A stretch of 64,000 bases of DNA from Mastigamoeba balamuthi (GCA_902651635.1 CACRSC010000063.1:1-64000); one strand, 5' to 3'; numbered from the stretch's first letter, positions 22,198 through 34,193 are shown. Numbers and translations are program-made. The notes: generated from the letters alone by a model not told the origin.

Positions 22198-24189
22198 CTA
22201 GTGCTCCGACGTGCCCTCGGCTTCCGAGTCCGACAGCGGGTCCACGACGCAGCGCACCGCCGCCGAGCACGCGGGCGCGTCGTCGTCGCCGGCGACCCCG
22301 ACGCCGAGCTTCTCGATCTGCGCGATCAGCGGCATCGTCGACGGTGGCGGCGTGCGCGGCTCGACCTGTATCTTGAGCAGCAGGAAGAGGCTGTCGAGCA
22401 CCTTGGCCTTGTCGGGCGACCGGAAGATCCAGCCGTCGTCGCCCATGACCTCGGCAATGGCCGGCGCGAACTGTATGCGCGTCACGACCTGCGCGGGCGA
22501 CGCTTTTGCCACTTCCTCGTCCGTGTACTCGTAGTCGACGCACGACTTGCGGCCGCCGTAGCCCACCCAGTTGTGCGCCTGCCCCAGCGGCAGCCCGCGC
22601 ACCAGCACGTTGCTGTTGGTCGACTCGACGACCTGCGCGTAGTACTCGAACACGTTGATGTCCGACGCACTACGCACACGTATGGTTGGCCCTCCGGTGG
22701 CAACGAGCAGAGAGAGAGAGAGAGAGAGAGAAACAGAGAGAGACAGAGGCATGGGCATAGACCAAGACATAGACAGAGACAGAGACAGAGAGAGCGCACT
22801 AGTTCCACATGTCCGTGACGCAGCCTCCTGGCATGCGCAGGTTCACCTCGATGGCGTAGAGCTGCGAGGGCGCAGCGTTCGAGCACGGGGCGCATGCAGT
22901 TGGCTGTCAGTAAGGGCGGCCGAGGTGGGGCGCAAAGGGGAGGGTGCTCGCGCGTTACCTCGCCAGAGGGCCTGCGGAAGAACTCGATGTGGAAGAAGCG
23001 CTTGCGGAACCCGAAGACCTTGACGATTCTCATGCCGAGGCGCTGCAGGTCCTCGGGCACCTGGCGCGTCGTCCAGAGCGTCAGGTGCTTGGTGCGCTCG
23101 AAGACGGCGCCCGGCGGCTCGCCGTGCTCGTGCGAGGCCGCGTAGACGACCTCGCTGTCGTCGTTGGCGATGCCGTCAAACGTGACGACGGTGCCCTGTA
23201 TGTACTCCTCCAGCACAAACTCCCCGTTGGCAGCCCCCTTGCCGTGCAGCGCCCACCACGCCACCAGCTCCTCCTTGTCCCGTATCTGCAGTGGAGGGGA
23301 GGGGGGGGGCACCAGTGAGCCGCAGAGAGAGTACGCGTTTTCTGTACTGCTCGATATGGGCAAAAATATCTCTTTCGTAGAGTTCGTCACAAATTGCCAT
23401 TTGGGGCAACACAAAGGCGGTTGTCCCGAATAGGAAGGAGACGATTCCAAAAAAGAGGGGCCCGGGGCGCGCCTTGGCGGTGCCGATGGCGCCGACGCCG
23501 AGGTCGGGCTTGGCGAAGAGCGGGTAGCCGATGGCGTCGGCGAAGCCCAGGGCGTCCTGCAGCGTCTTGGGGACCACGTGGCGCGCGCACTTGACGCCGG
23601 CGGCCGCGAAGAGCGGCTTCATGGCCGACTTTCGCCTGCGGAGGTCGAGCTCGTCGGGCCGCCAGCCGTGGGCCCGCGGCACGTTGAAGTCCTCGCGGAG
23701 CCTCGCCTCGAGGCCCAGCCAGTGCTCGTTGAAACTCTGTTGCGGGTCCACAGAACTCGAATTGAGCGCCAATCTTTTCGGAGAAAGATCTAGGATTTTC
23801 GAGAAAAGGGGCGGAAACCCCCCCGCCACGACAGGGCGATCATCCTTCCCCGCGTACCTCGACCCACGCGATCCTTCCGAACTTGTAGACGAGGAACCCC
23901 ATCGCCTTGAGCATCTGCAGGGCCACGCCCGTCGGTGGAGGTGGTGGTGAGGGCCCCCTGCGGCCGTCCGGAGAGGGGAGGGCGGGCGGGGGCGTCTGGT
24001 GCGCACCTGGTCGTAGTCGTACATTGATGGCACGCGGTAGTACCACGAGAGCGCCGAGCGCAGCGCGGGGCTCAGGTTCTCCCAGGGCTCGTCCGCGATG
24101 CCCAGCACGCACACGCCGCGGCGGGCGAGCGCCTCGGCGATGAGGGCCAGCTCCGACGGGAAGTGCGGCGAGAGGAGGACGAAGCTCAT
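22198..24189 (-). CDS. ATP-grasp carboxylate-amine ligase family protein
   Basis: Six exons: 24189-24007, 23914-23858, 23736-23473, 23285-22959, 22861-22800 and 22669-22198. They give 1365 bases and 454 residues. ATP-grasp features in order are KPLFAAAGVKCARHVV, GYPLFAKPDLGVGAIG (ATP-binding lysine and Gly-rich loop), FVLEEYIQGTVVTFDG, and the metal-binding IEVNLRMPGGCVTDMWNYAS. These enzymes join a carboxylate to an amine or amino acid using ATP; the substrate is unknown. Intron 3 has a GC donor (GCGCGC). The last intron carries the purine-rich microsatellite. The final exon is present a second time at 21380-21852. An AGATATTT-like motif lies inside intron 3 and another about 205 bases upstream. 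Confidence 0.85.
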
Positions 24190-24654
24190 TTGGCGCGGAT
24201 GGGGGGGGGTGGAGGGGGGTTTTTTTGCTGAAGGGGGGGCAGATGCTTCGGGGGGGTGGAGAGGGTGGGAGGAGGGGGGTACAGGCGGCTGTTGGTTGGT
24301 TGGCGCGTAAAGTGTGCACTGGGGGCGAAATGAATCCTTGTGCGGAAAACGGGACGTCATTACACACGTAGATGTCCAATTCGTGATTCGGCCCTGATAT
24401 TTTCCCGTTTTTCCGGCCGGATAGAAAAGCAGCCACCAGCGCAGGGCCCCTAGCACACCCGCCCCGGAGCTTGAGCAGCAGCAGCACCGTCCCGCAGACC
24501 ACTAACTGCAGCGACGAACTGCGCAGCACCAGTCGGCCACACTGCTGTTTGTTGAAGGCGTCACCAGAGAGCAGCGGCCTGAAGCCCTCCCCAGACGGCA
24601 AAAGCGGACAGCACTGGTGCGCAAAGGGAAAATAACAGGTAACGGCTGGAAAAG
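24190..24654. other. Intergenic between MSH2 3' end and ATP-grasp 5' end
   Basis: It holds a G-rich run near 24197-24290 just upstream of the ATP-grasp start and GATATTTTCCCG at 24396. No gene was seen. Confidence 0.5.
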
Positions 24655-27600
24655 CTACTTTGCTGCCAGGAGCTTCTTCACGTAGGGGTTGCCGCTGCGC
24701 GCGAACGACTCGGACAGCGCCCGGGCGGCGGCCAGCGCCTCGTCGCGCTGCATCTTGTCGAGGGGCAGGTCGCTGAACGACTTGAGGACGCCCGCCATCT
24801 CCCTGAGCCCGCTCTCCCTCTCCTCCTTGGTCACCCCGGGCACGTCCAGCAGGCTGTCGTTGCCCTCGCCCAGCAGCTTCTCAAAGTCCACGGGTTCTGC
24901 GGGGGCCGGGGACGCCGAGCCGTCGCCCAGGCGGAACTTCTTCTTGGGCGCAAAGTCCTCGAGCTCGCTCGCCTTCCTGCGCGCAACGTCGATAACGGAC
25001 TTGGGGAAGTCCGCGAGCTCCGCAACGTGGATGCCGAAGCTGCGGTCGCACGGGCCCTCCTGGACCTTGTACTGCAGCACCAGCCGCCCCGCGACCGTGT
25101 CCGCGGTCACGTGCAGGTTCCTGACAAAGGGGATCTTGTCGGCGAGGGCCGTGAGCTCGTGGAAGTGCGTCGCGAAGAAGCACAGCGCCCCGATCTTGTT
25201 GCATATGTACTCGGAGATGGACCACGCGAGGCCGAACCCGTCGTACGTTGACGTTCCTCTCCCCAGCTCGTCGATGATCACCAGCGACTTGGCCGTCGCG
25301 GTCTGCCAAGGGCGTTCTCTCGTTACCAGACCCGCGCATTCGTCTCGGGCGTAGAAAAATGCGGGCGGGGCGAAGTACGTTGAGAATCGAGGCCGTCTCG
25401 AGCATCTCGGCCATGAAGGTGGAGATGCCGCGGAGCTGGCTGTCGCCCGCGCCGACGCGGCACATGACGCAGTCGACGACGGACATCCTGGCCTCGCGGC
25501 AGGGGACGAAGCAGCCCATCTGCGCCATGACGGCGATGACGCCGACCTGCCGGATGTACGTCGACTTGCCGCCCATGTTGGGCCCCGTGATGATCTGGAA
25601 CTGCGACTGGCCGCGGACGAGCGACACGTCGTTGGCGATGAAGCTCACGCCCTCGCTGACCTCGACGCACGGGTGCCGCGAGTCCAGCAGGACAATGTCG
25701 CCGGTCCCGATCTCCGTCATCTTGGGGCGCACGTAATTCGACGCCGCGCTGACGTGGGCCACGCTCAGGTACACGTCGAGGTCTGCCACGAGGTCCGAGA
25801 GCTGCTCGAGGGGCTGCGAAAACGATCCTGGCGGTCCAGTCAGCCACGGGGGCCACGAGGGGGGCAAGAGGGAGGAGTGCCACTACTTGCTACTTTGAGG
25901 ACCTCGGCCTCGAGGCTGGACGCGACGCTCTGGAACTCTTCGTTCAGCACCTCGAGCTTTCGGCTGTACGACTCGAGCTTGTCGCATGTGAACCGGACCT
26001 GCGCAGAGCCCGAGCTCCCAGCCCCCTTCTTGTCCAGCACCTTGTAGTCCCTCTGGTCCCTCAGCTTCTTCTCGTCCTGCAGTGGCCAACGTCAGACGCC
26101 GAAGCGAGCCATGGCAGAGCGCGCACAGTCTTGGTGATCCTCAAGACCATGCCCCACTGCGAGTCCACAAGCTTGACCTGCTTGACGCCGAGGTCGCAGG
26201 CGGCCTGCTCCGCGAGCTTGGCCATCTTGGCGCGCAGCTCGCGGCGCTTCTCGTCGATGCCCTTGAGTTCGTCGTTGAACGACGCCCTGATCTCGTACCT
26301 GTGCTCCTTCTCTGCGAGGTCGAGGTCCACAACGCTTTCCACCATCTCGATGTACTTGCAGCACTTGTCGACTGCCAGTGCCTGTGCAACGGGGGGGTCA
26401 GAGACACGCTGATGGCCCGCGATTGCATTCGCGTGCCTTAAGCGGAGCGACGTAGGCGTGCATGAGGGACTCGGAGTGCTCGCCCTGGTACTCGGAGAGA
26501 ACCTGCGCGAGGTTCTGGATCCGCTTGACGTTGTCGTACTGCGCGACGACGTCCTGCAGCCCGGCCTTGCCCATGACGAACTTCTTCGTGGTGCGGTCAA
26601 TGTCGCCGATGCCCCGCAGGCAGTTGTCCCTCATCGACGTCCGCAGCTCCGTGTCGTTGACGAACAGCTCCACAAAGTCCAGCCTCCTCTCTGTGTGCGC
26701 GCGCACGGACGCTCAGCGAGGACCGGGGAGGACTTGCGGGGGGTCCCAGCGCAGCATGACTGACCGATTTCGCTGTGGTCGAGCAGCGGCTGCTTGATCC
26801 AGCGCAGGAGCCTACGGGAGCCCATCGGCGTCTTGCACTTGTCGAGCAGGTTGAACAGGTTCATCGAGCCGGAGCCCTCGCCGGGCCCGGGCACGAGGCT
26901 GAGCGCCTTGGTGGCGGTGTAGTCGAGCTTCATGTACCTCGAGAGGTCGCAGCCCGCGAGCCTGAACGTGGCGTCGCTGCCGACCTCCTGCAGCAGCTCC
27001 AGCTTGCGGATGATGCACGACAGCGCGCCCATCGCAGACTTCTTGTCCAGCTCCGCTGCGGGGCACTGTCAGTGGGCTGGCGGCCTGGGGGGGGAGCGCT
27101 GTGCGGCACAGATGCTCTTCATGAAGGCTTCGTTGCCGAGCAGGGTCTTCAGGTCCTGCTCGATGTCGCCGCCGCCAAAGTCGCTGCGCTTGCAGGGGAT
27201 GACGGGTATGCCGGCCTTCTGCAGCACGGTGTTCATCTTCCTGGCCTTGAAGTCTTTCTCGCTCTCGGCGATGTAGCATTCCTTGGCCCCGAACTGCATC
27301 AGGGCGCACTGGGGAGGGAAGAGATTGAACGGGTTCAGTTGTTTGCCTGCGATGACGCATGAGGGGTATCTGGGAAACCTCGAAGTTGCTCAGCTGGTCG
27401 TCGTCGGGGAACTCGAGGGCGTAGAGGACCCGCGACGTGGTCTCTGCAAACGCCATGCCGACGACGCACGCGCCGTCCTTGCTCCCTACGATGGCAGCGA
27501 CCGCGACAGGCGGGTCCCTGACCGTGTCGAGCACGTCCTCGAACTGGTCGATATTTCCCGGGGAGCCCTGCGCCACGTCATTCAGAACTTACACCCTCTT

Positions 27601-28218
27601 CAGCGGCCAACTGTGCACACCCGCTTGGAGAGGGCCCACTTGGAGCCGTCGTGGGACCAGACCTCCACCCTCATCTTGCGCTCGCCGAGCAGCATCTGCA
27701 CCACGCTGTTGAACTCCGCGCCCGACCTGACCGCCACATACTGCAGCGGCAGCGACCCCGCTGTCTTGTCAAAGGACCTGCGCGCCCACACCGCACAAGC
27801 AGAGAAATAAACACGGGCGCCGTTGCGTTGGGGGCGTGTGGGGCGTGTGGGGCGGGCGCGGGAGAAGGGGGTGCCCAGGGCGTGCCTGAGTGCGCCGTTG
27901 GACTTGAAGAAGCACTCGGCGAGGAACTTGGCGTCCTTCCCGTGGGCGCTGTACCACGGCGCCGACCCTCCCCTGCGCTCGAAGAGCCTCACGAGGTTCG
28001 CTTGCTGCCCGGTGGCCACCGCCAATTTGCGCGCGCGCGCGTCAGATTCATCGGCGCCGTGTACGCGGATGCATTTGCGCGCCAAAATTGCGCATCGAAT
28101 CCTGAAAAGATGGCAGAGGCGCAGAAACCTCGTCGAGACTGTGGAAGAAGGTGGAGAACGCCTTGTCGGTCTTCAGCGCGAAGCACTTGGTCTCCTCCCC
28201 ATCGACGACGTCCGCCAT
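24655..28218 (-). CDS. MSH2: DNA mismatch repair protein MSH2
   Basis: Eleven exons: 28218-28129, 28004-27886, 27777-27621, 27567-27379, 27308-27110, 27055-26765, 26690-26437, 26381-26127, 26076-25894, 25813-25379 and 25302-24655. They close to 939 residues, the usual MSH2 length. MutS domain I is seen in VRLFERRGG and WYSAHGKDA. The lever and clamp domains follow, then Walker [15 protein letters not shown], the [20 protein letters not shown] segment, Walker [15 protein letters not shown] and the FFATHFHEL motif. As a partner of MSH6 or MSH3 it recognises mismatches. Introns 2 and 7 have GC donors (GCACGC). It is head to head with the AAAP transporter, 156 bases apart. Intron 1's acceptor is the least certain. 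Confidence 0.95.
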
Positions 28219-28256
28219 CTGCCTTGCCAAGATACGAGAGAAAAATGTGGAGAGAC

Positions 28257-28289
28257 CTGATATTGCGAATCCAAAGGACGCAAAAATAT
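28257..28289. promoter_or_regulatory. Opposed AT motifs in the MSH2/AAAP shared promoter
   Basis: TGATATTGCG at 28258 and CAAAAATATCGG near 28279 lie in opposite orientation in the 156-base gap between two divergent starts. They resemble the motif near other starts. Confidence 0.35.
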
Positions 28290-28374
28290 CGGAGGACTGT
28301 CGTGGCAGTGACGCTATCGCAGATATCCGTCGGATCAGCACCGGCGACTTTCTGAACTCACAAGGGTACCCAAG

Positions 28375-30128
28375 ATGGCATCGGTTGGGGTTCTGGCGTC
28401 GTTTGGTGTCGTCGGTGGTGTTGCGGGAGCTCTAGCGGCCGCAGCGACGGCCCTGTTCCTCGGTCTCGACAGCGTGGACCACACGACCGCGATCAACAGG
28501 CACATCCCACCAACGCAACGCCCCCTTGCTCTCTGCCCGTTGACGTCCGTTGGATACAGTGTTCCCGGGCTGGGCACCGTGGTGCCACCGGAGCACCAGC
28601 CGGGCACCAGCAGAGACCCCCACCAGGTGCGAACTCGCATCCACTGGAGAAAAGACCCCCAACACAGCATCCCTCTTCGCTCTCGCCCACAACACCCTTA
28701 CCGCAACTGCAGTGGACTGTGCTGTCCGTCGTCGAGTGCTCGACCCCCGTGCCGTCATACGAGCTTGTGAGTGCAACGGAGGTTGAGGGGAGCGCTGTGT
28801 TCTCACCCCTCAACAGCAGGAGTCCGAGAGCGCCCTGCAGGTCGAGGAGAGTCCTCCGCCCAAGGGCGGGTTCGTCGAGTCGGCAACCACGGTCTTCTCG
28901 ATCTGGAACACGATGATAGGCGCATCGCTCCTGACGTTCCCCTGGGGGTTCACCAACGCCGGGCTAGCCGGGGGCGTGGCCGTGATCCTCTGCATGGGGG
29001 CAGTGACGTGGTACACGACGTTCCTCGTGATGCGCTCTGGCGGGGAGCACTCGGACTTCATCGACGTCTGCGCAGAGCATCTCGGGAGGCTCGGCAGGTG
29101 GGTGGCGTGGCTGGGATCGGTTCTCGTCCTCTTCGGTGCTCTCTGTACGTGAAACCCCAAATCGACTGCCCTCCGCTGATTGCCCGCCTCAGCAATCATG
29201 ACGATTCTGATCACGAGTACGATCTACTCGTTCATCGGTGGGCTGTGGGAAGTGTCCAAGCACGAGAAGATGCCCTACAGCCTGCAGTGGAACGTCAAGT
29301 CCGCCAAGGCCATCATCGCCGCCGTTCTGGTGCTGCCTCTGGTCTCGCTGCCCCCGTTCAGGTGGGCCGTGCGCGTCAGCAGCAGCGGCGTCATCTGCAT
29401 GCTGCTGATCCTCGCGTCTATTGTCGTGTCCTCGGGGCTCAACTGGGACAGCGATGCCTCCAAGAGCTGGGCTGTCGAGAAGAAGTTCTACTACCTGGCT
29501 GGCATCGCCTGTCTCTGTTTCTTCCCGCACAACTTCGTGCTGCAGGTGCTCTCCGCCGCAGCGAGGTCCCCTCTCACAGCTGGAGATGCAGGTGACCAAG
29601 GGGAAGGACCGCAGGAGAGCACTGCGAGACGTCACGATTGGGTTCTGGGGCGGCGTCTCGACGGTACTCATTACAGGAGCTTTTGCGTACTCGTCGCTGG
29701 GCTCCAAGCTGCCTCAGAACTTCTTCGACTACTTCAGCTCGACGTACCCGCTCGCCATGTGCAGCAGGGCTGTGCTGAGCCTCCAGATCGCCTCTATCAT
29801 GCCGCTGGCCTTCGGGGTGCTCCGCATACAGATTGTGGGCGCCGTCGTGGGGACCAGCAGGGCGGAGATGCTCGCGGTCTACTGGCGCCTGGCCTACGGC
29901 GTCGTCGTTCTGTCGCTGATGACGCTCATCGCCGTGTTCTACCCTCGCGTGGGAGACGTCATGAGGTTCGTCGGGTCGTTCAGCGGGTTTCTCTACGTGT
30001 TCATGCTGCCCGTGTCGGTGCACCTGGTGATCAAGTACCGCGCGGGCGAACTGAGGCCAACGAGGGTGGTGCTTCATTGCCTTCTGCTGGTGCTTGGAGC
30101 CCTGATCATTGTCTCTCAGTTCATTTGA
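28375..30128 (+). CDS. AAAP-family amino acid transporter (SLC36/38-like)
   Basis: Six exons: 28375-28499, 28560-28626, 28713-28766, 28820-29144, 29193-29545 and 29580-30128. They give 1473 bases and 490 residues. After a variable N-terminus with its own hydrophobic segment (GALAAAATALFLGL), the transporter core begins SIWNTMIGASLLTFPWGF, the family signature of the first membrane helix. About ten further hydrophobic segments follow, ending in LHCLLLVLGALIIVSQFI. It would move amino acids across the plasma or lysosomal membrane, usually with protons or sodium. The first intron has a GC donor (GCACAT), and the last is only 34 bases. The N-terminal extension before the core is unusual and depends on three small exons. 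Confidence 0.85.
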
Positions 30129-30256
30129 GGTTATCCACATGCAGTTCTCACAGGCTGGCACCAAACAACGAGTGGACAAACAGATCGAGTTTGCGTTGTG
30201 TTGTGCCATCCCGAGTTATTCAGCGGGCTCCTTGCAGAATCGCCCGAGGGGACTCT

Positions 30257-31348
30257 CTAGTCCCTGGAGTGGTGGTTGGCCAGCCAGCTGTGCACGTACT
30301 CGGTCGTGTCCGCGACCTGCCACTCGAGGTTGAGGAACTTGCTGGCCATGTCCGCCGTGTACTGCGCCCACTTCTCGTCGTTGTCGACCCACGCCAGGAG
30401 CACGCCCTGCGCGCTGGTCACCTGGTTGATCAGGCGGGCGCGGGTCTCCGCGATGGTCTCCTCGGGCTCCCTGGCCGCCATCTGTGCACCGAGCAGAGCC
30501 CTGAGCCCCATCGCCTTGCACACGAGCGGCCTCATCTCGGGGATCAGCCTGCACTCCTCCTGGTGCTCCCAGCAGCGCGCCACGGCCTCGTTGTCGACCT
30601 CGGTCTCGAGCACCGCCCCCTGCAGCTGCTGCGTAGTGGCCAGCTCGCGGAACACCTCGCGAACAGCGGCCCAGAAGTCGCTCGTCGAGTTCCCGATGCT
30701 CGACACGACGGCCCTGCGCCACCCGCAGTGCACCGCCGCGTCGTGGAGGTCGTCGAGCTGCGCGATGGCCTCGCGGACCCTCGGCAGCGCGAGAACGCTG
30801 GCGACCACCGGGCTGGCCTCGGACTCGAGGATCCCCCAGACCCTGAGCGCAGCGCGGTGGTGGTCGCCCGTCTGCCACAGCTCGTCGTCGTCGGCGACCC
30901 TGCGCAGCACGTTGCGCGTCGCGGGGGCCGCGCCTTCCATGGCCGTCGCGTACGCGTCGATGAGAGCGTTGACAATCGGGAAGCGCAGCTCCTCCGCCTG
31001 GTGGATAACGGCGGTGCACGTCGCGGCCTCGGGGCCCGCGAAGACCTTCTCGGCGGCCTTGCCGACGAGCGGGGCGACGGAGAGGGCCAGCTCGCAGGTC
31101 GCGGGACGCTCGGAGCAGAAGTTGTGCAGGTGCAGGTGCTTGTGGTGGTGCAGGCTGCGCAGGTTGACCGACGACACCAGCGAGCGGACGTCGAGGTTGC
31201 TGTCGGCGATGCTCGAGGCGAAGCGCACGGCGCGCACCACGTGGCGGACGGGCGTCGCGTGCTCGACGTACATGAGGCTGCCGACGCCCACCCAGAACGC
31301 CATGAAACAGAGGGCGACAGAGCCCACGATCACCTTGGACTGTACCAT
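30257..31348 (-). CDS. Single-pass membrane protein of unknown function
   Basis: An intronless frame of 363 residues. It has one N-terminal hydrophobic segment (VIVGSVALCFMAFWVGVGSL) after MVQSK, so it is either a signal anchor or a cleaved signal. A His-rich patch (LRSHHHKHLHLHNF-like, residues 64-78) follows. The remainder is predicted alpha-helical with scattered Cys and no recognised domain. It converges with the AAAP transporter, with 128 bases between the stops. Most neighbours have introns, so its single-exon structure is slightly unusual. Confidence 0.7.
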   Translation of the reverse strand: MVQSKVIVGSVALCFMAFWVGVGSLMYVEHATPVRHVVRAVRFASSIADSNLDVRSLVSSVNLRSLHHHKHLHLHNFCSERPATCELALSVAPLVGKAAEKVFAGPEAATCTAVIHQAEELRFPIVNALIDAYATAMEGAAPATRNVLRRVADDDELWQTGDHHRAALRVWGILESEASPVVASVLALPRVREAIAQLDDLHDAAVHCGWRRAVVSSIGNSTSDFWAAVREVFRELATTQQLQGAVLETEVDNEAVARCWEHQEECRLIPEMRPLVCKAMGLRALLGAQMAAREPEETIAETRARLINQVTSAQGVLLAWVDNDEKWAQYTADMASKFLNLEWQVADTTEYVHSWLANHHSRD

Positions 31349-32341
31349 CTCGTATGGGTCTCTCTCTGGTTGTGGTGTATGCTGTTCTGCTGTGTTCTTT
31401 CAAGTGTGAGGACTGGCAGATCTAGCAGGGCGTTTAAATGCGTCAGGTCTAGTGAGCCCCACAGGTGACGTGGGAGACCCGGTCCATTGAACCACCGGGA
31501 AAAAAGGTGAAACAATGATACGTCGAGAGTGAGGACGCACAACAGCTGCGCCGCAGTGGATAACTCGCGGTGTTGTCGCTGCCCTGCACCCAATCGTGGG
31601 AGTGGCTGTTGGCACGGGATTTTTCACTGCGGAATGGAGCCCGCACACACCCATCTTTTTCGCTGTGAAAACAGAGCGCAGGAAGATGCTGGCACATTTG
31701 ATGAAGCCTGCTCGGATTACTAAGTGGGTGGAGAAGCGATCGCCATAGAGTGGGACGATAGAGACGAGTTGCCACTTCGGAAACGCTGAACTCTGACGAC
31801 AGGACCAGTAGAAATGAGACCGGCAGTGAGGGTCTCTCTGCAACGAGTCTGCCTTTATTGTTTTTGACAAGCTCGCCAAAAACAACTACCACCTGTCTCA
31901 GAGACTCGCGCCCTTAACTGAACAAATTGGTGTCTCTTCGGACCCTAATTGGATGGCTCGGCAGGCCCGACCGAGCACCGATATCAGAATATGGGATCCC
32001 ACCCTCTGCTGTATACTCCGACCTGCAGGGGCAATGGAGCACAGCTATACTTATGGATGGTGTTTTGCCTCAGCTGGAAGCGAGCTGTTCGGTGGCATGC
32101 GCAAATCGATCAGTAGCATTGCTGTTATCAGCAGAGGTATGCAGAATTTCGAAGCATTGAGAGGCAGACACAGGTCTTATGTAGTGCTGGTGCGAGGGAG
32201 CTGCCAGTGCCTGTATTGAGTTAAGGTGCGGGGTTGCGGGATGACGTAAGAGCGGGTGTGGAAATTGCACCAGAAAACCGACGTCGGGTGTGGCCAGAAG
32301 AAACATCATTGCATTCTCGACAGTTGGCAAGTATTCAAAGA
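31349..32341. other. Intergenic, about 1 kb, nothing recognised
   Basis: Intermediate GC content, with short chance frames on both strands. No tRNA, repeat or conserved protein was seen. Confidence 0.45.
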
Positions 32342-33016
32342 ATGCGCTTCGCACTCTGCGCCGCTCTGCTGGCTTCTGTAGTCCTCTCCACCCCCGTCGC
32401 GCTCTACGTGCCGGTGACGATCCTTGTCGGCGACGTGGTCCGCGTGGGCACGCAGTCGGCCACGTGCACGGGCCCCAGCGGCTGCGTCGTCGTCTACTCG
32501 GACCTCTGCGCTTCGCGTTCGCTGCCTCAGCCCTTCACGTTCTTCCGTTGCTGACCCAACGAGGCCGCAGCCTGCGAGACGTCCAACTGGCTCGTCGCCG
32601 TTGCACGACAGGGCGAGCAGGCGCAGGTCCTCAGGGGTCGCGCCCGAGCCCCGACGGTGAACGGGCGCCCTCTGCCCACTTCGATTGACGCCACGGCGGT
32701 GCGGCCCCAGAACGTAGCGTTCCCGCACGACGCCGCGGGCGTCAGGGTCTGGGCGTACCCGTTCATCGTCACGCCGTCGGACAGGCTGGTCATGGGCCCC
32801 GACGCTGCCAACGTGACGATACCCGCGCCGAGCGTCCTCGTGTACCTGGACCTGATGCCGACGTACAGGTTCGTGCACCCCACAGGGATCCTGCTCGTCG
32901 GCAGCGGCGGGGACTACACGGCGGCGTCGTGGTGGCCGGTCCTCAACGGCCGCAACGCCTTTGCCAGAGCGCTGCCCTACTCGCTGGCGCTGCCCCTTGT
33001 CATCGAGTCCGCCTGA
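32342..33016 (+). CDS. Secreted protein of unknown function with one in-frame TGA
   Basis: The frame begins MRFALCAALLASVVLSTPVA, a clear signal peptide, and stays open for 225 codons except for a TGA at 32552-32554 (codon 71, context FFRC-TGA-PNEAAC). Reading resumes in the same frame with similar composition to the stop at 33014-33016. No intron that removes the TGA without deleting protein-like sequence is convincing; a 96-base GTTCTT...CTCAG intron is possible. It may be a young pseudogene, a sequencing error (TGG to TGA) or a recoded stop. No domain is recognised; the downstream part is rich in beta-type residues. Confidence 0.5.
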
Positions 33017-33089
33017 GCCCTTTCGCCTCTCCGCAACCCCTCCCGTTGCCCAGAGCACCGCTCGGGTAGTGCAAATAGACAAGCGGTGT

Positions 33090-34193
33090 TCACTCCAGCC
33101 AGTAGAAGTGGTGTTTGTGCTTTGCGACCTGGAGAACGAGACAGAACGAGAGATACGTGACCGGCAGGTGAACCGCCAGAGGTAGCCCGCGAGGGGAAAG
33201 GAGAAGCAGCTCTCTCGACAGGCACGCGAGCGATGCCACGAACAGAGGGCCGTGCTCTCGGATGGGATGAACTGCGATGCGCGTCAGCGAGCTGAGGTGG
33301 ACTGCAGCCCCGCAGGGACCGACAAGCAGCATTCCCTGGTATGCGGCACCTGCGAGAGACGTCACCCAGGCGGCCTGCGGCAGAAGAGCGACAAGAGCTG
33401 CTAGGATGATGGCGCAACCGCTGAGCTTCGCGAGAATGATACCGTCGCAGGGATCAATGCGCCGGCCCATCCGCAGCTTGGCCAGTATGGAGAACACCTG
33501 CAGGCAGCAGCACGCGAGGAGCGGGAATGGGAAGCCGCCCGCTGCGCAGCGGCAGGCCATCAGCGAGGAAGCGACCCAGCCAGCAATCAAGGGCACGTCG
33601 TACGGCATCTTTCCGAGGCACAGCGTCGCAGCGAGCGCAGCCGCTGTGGCGGCGGATGCGAGATGGCTCCTGTGCGGCAGCGCGAACACGACGAGCGCGA
33701 GGTGGCACCACAGGGACAGGAGCCCCAGGAGCGGAGGGCACTGGCCCGCCTGGGAACGCGCCGGGGCAACGACCCTCGCAGCGTCGCGCCACGCGCGCGA
33801 CACGAGGGCGGCATTCGCGAGGTCCTCGCGGGGCAGCAGCGATAGGACGCTGCAGAGCAGCAAAGGGCCGTCCAGAGGGGTCTGCGCGAGCACGGGTCGC
33901 CTCGACCGCAGCAGCCCAACAGCGCACAGCACGGGGACGCGCACGGACGCGGCCAGGAGGCCAGCAGCGAGGCCGCCCCAGGCGAGGACAAGGGCGCGCA
34001 CGGAAGGGCCTCGCTTGATCGGGCGGAACATGCGAGGCGGGGGGTCGTAGTCCTCCCCGGGACTGTTATCGGAGGACCGGGGGTGTGCACGATCGAACTC
34101 GGCCAAGTTGTGCCGGATCCGCTCCAGGGTGCCCGCGTCCAGCTGGAGGGGAAACGCCCGCTGCTCCGGTGGCTGGCCCACGACGTCCAGCAT
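33090..34193 (-). CDS. F-box-like multi-pass membrane protein
   Basis: An intronless frame of 367 residues from ATG 34193; a longer reading frame continues 5' without an ATG. After a soluble N-terminus and a first hydrophobic segment (ALVLAWGGLAAGLLAASV), residues near 115-150 read LLCSVLSLLPREDLANAALV then SRAWRDAARV, the pattern of an F-box (Leu-Pro, DL, VSRxWR). About six further hydrophobic segments follow. F-box proteins link substrates to SCF ubiquitin ligases; here it would lie at a membrane. The F-box call rests on pattern only. Confidence 0.6.
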   Translation of the reverse strand: MLDVVGQPPEQRAFPLQLDAGTLERIRHNLAEFDRAHPRSSDNSPGEDYDPPPRMFRPIKRGPSVRALVLAWGGLAAGLLAASVRVPVLCAVGLLRSRRPVLAQTPLDGPLLLCSVLSLLPREDLANAALVSRAWRDAARVVAPARSQAGQCPPLLGLLSLWCHLALVVFALPHRSHLASAATAAALAATLCLGKMPYDVPLIAGWVASSLMACRCAAGGFPFPLLACCCLQVFSILAKLRMGRRIDPCDGIILAKLSGCAIILAALVALLPQAAWVTSLAGAAYQGMLLVGPCGAAVHLSSLTRIAVHPIREHGPLFVASLACLSRELLLLSPRGLPLAVHLPVTYLSFCLVLQVAKHKHHFYWLE

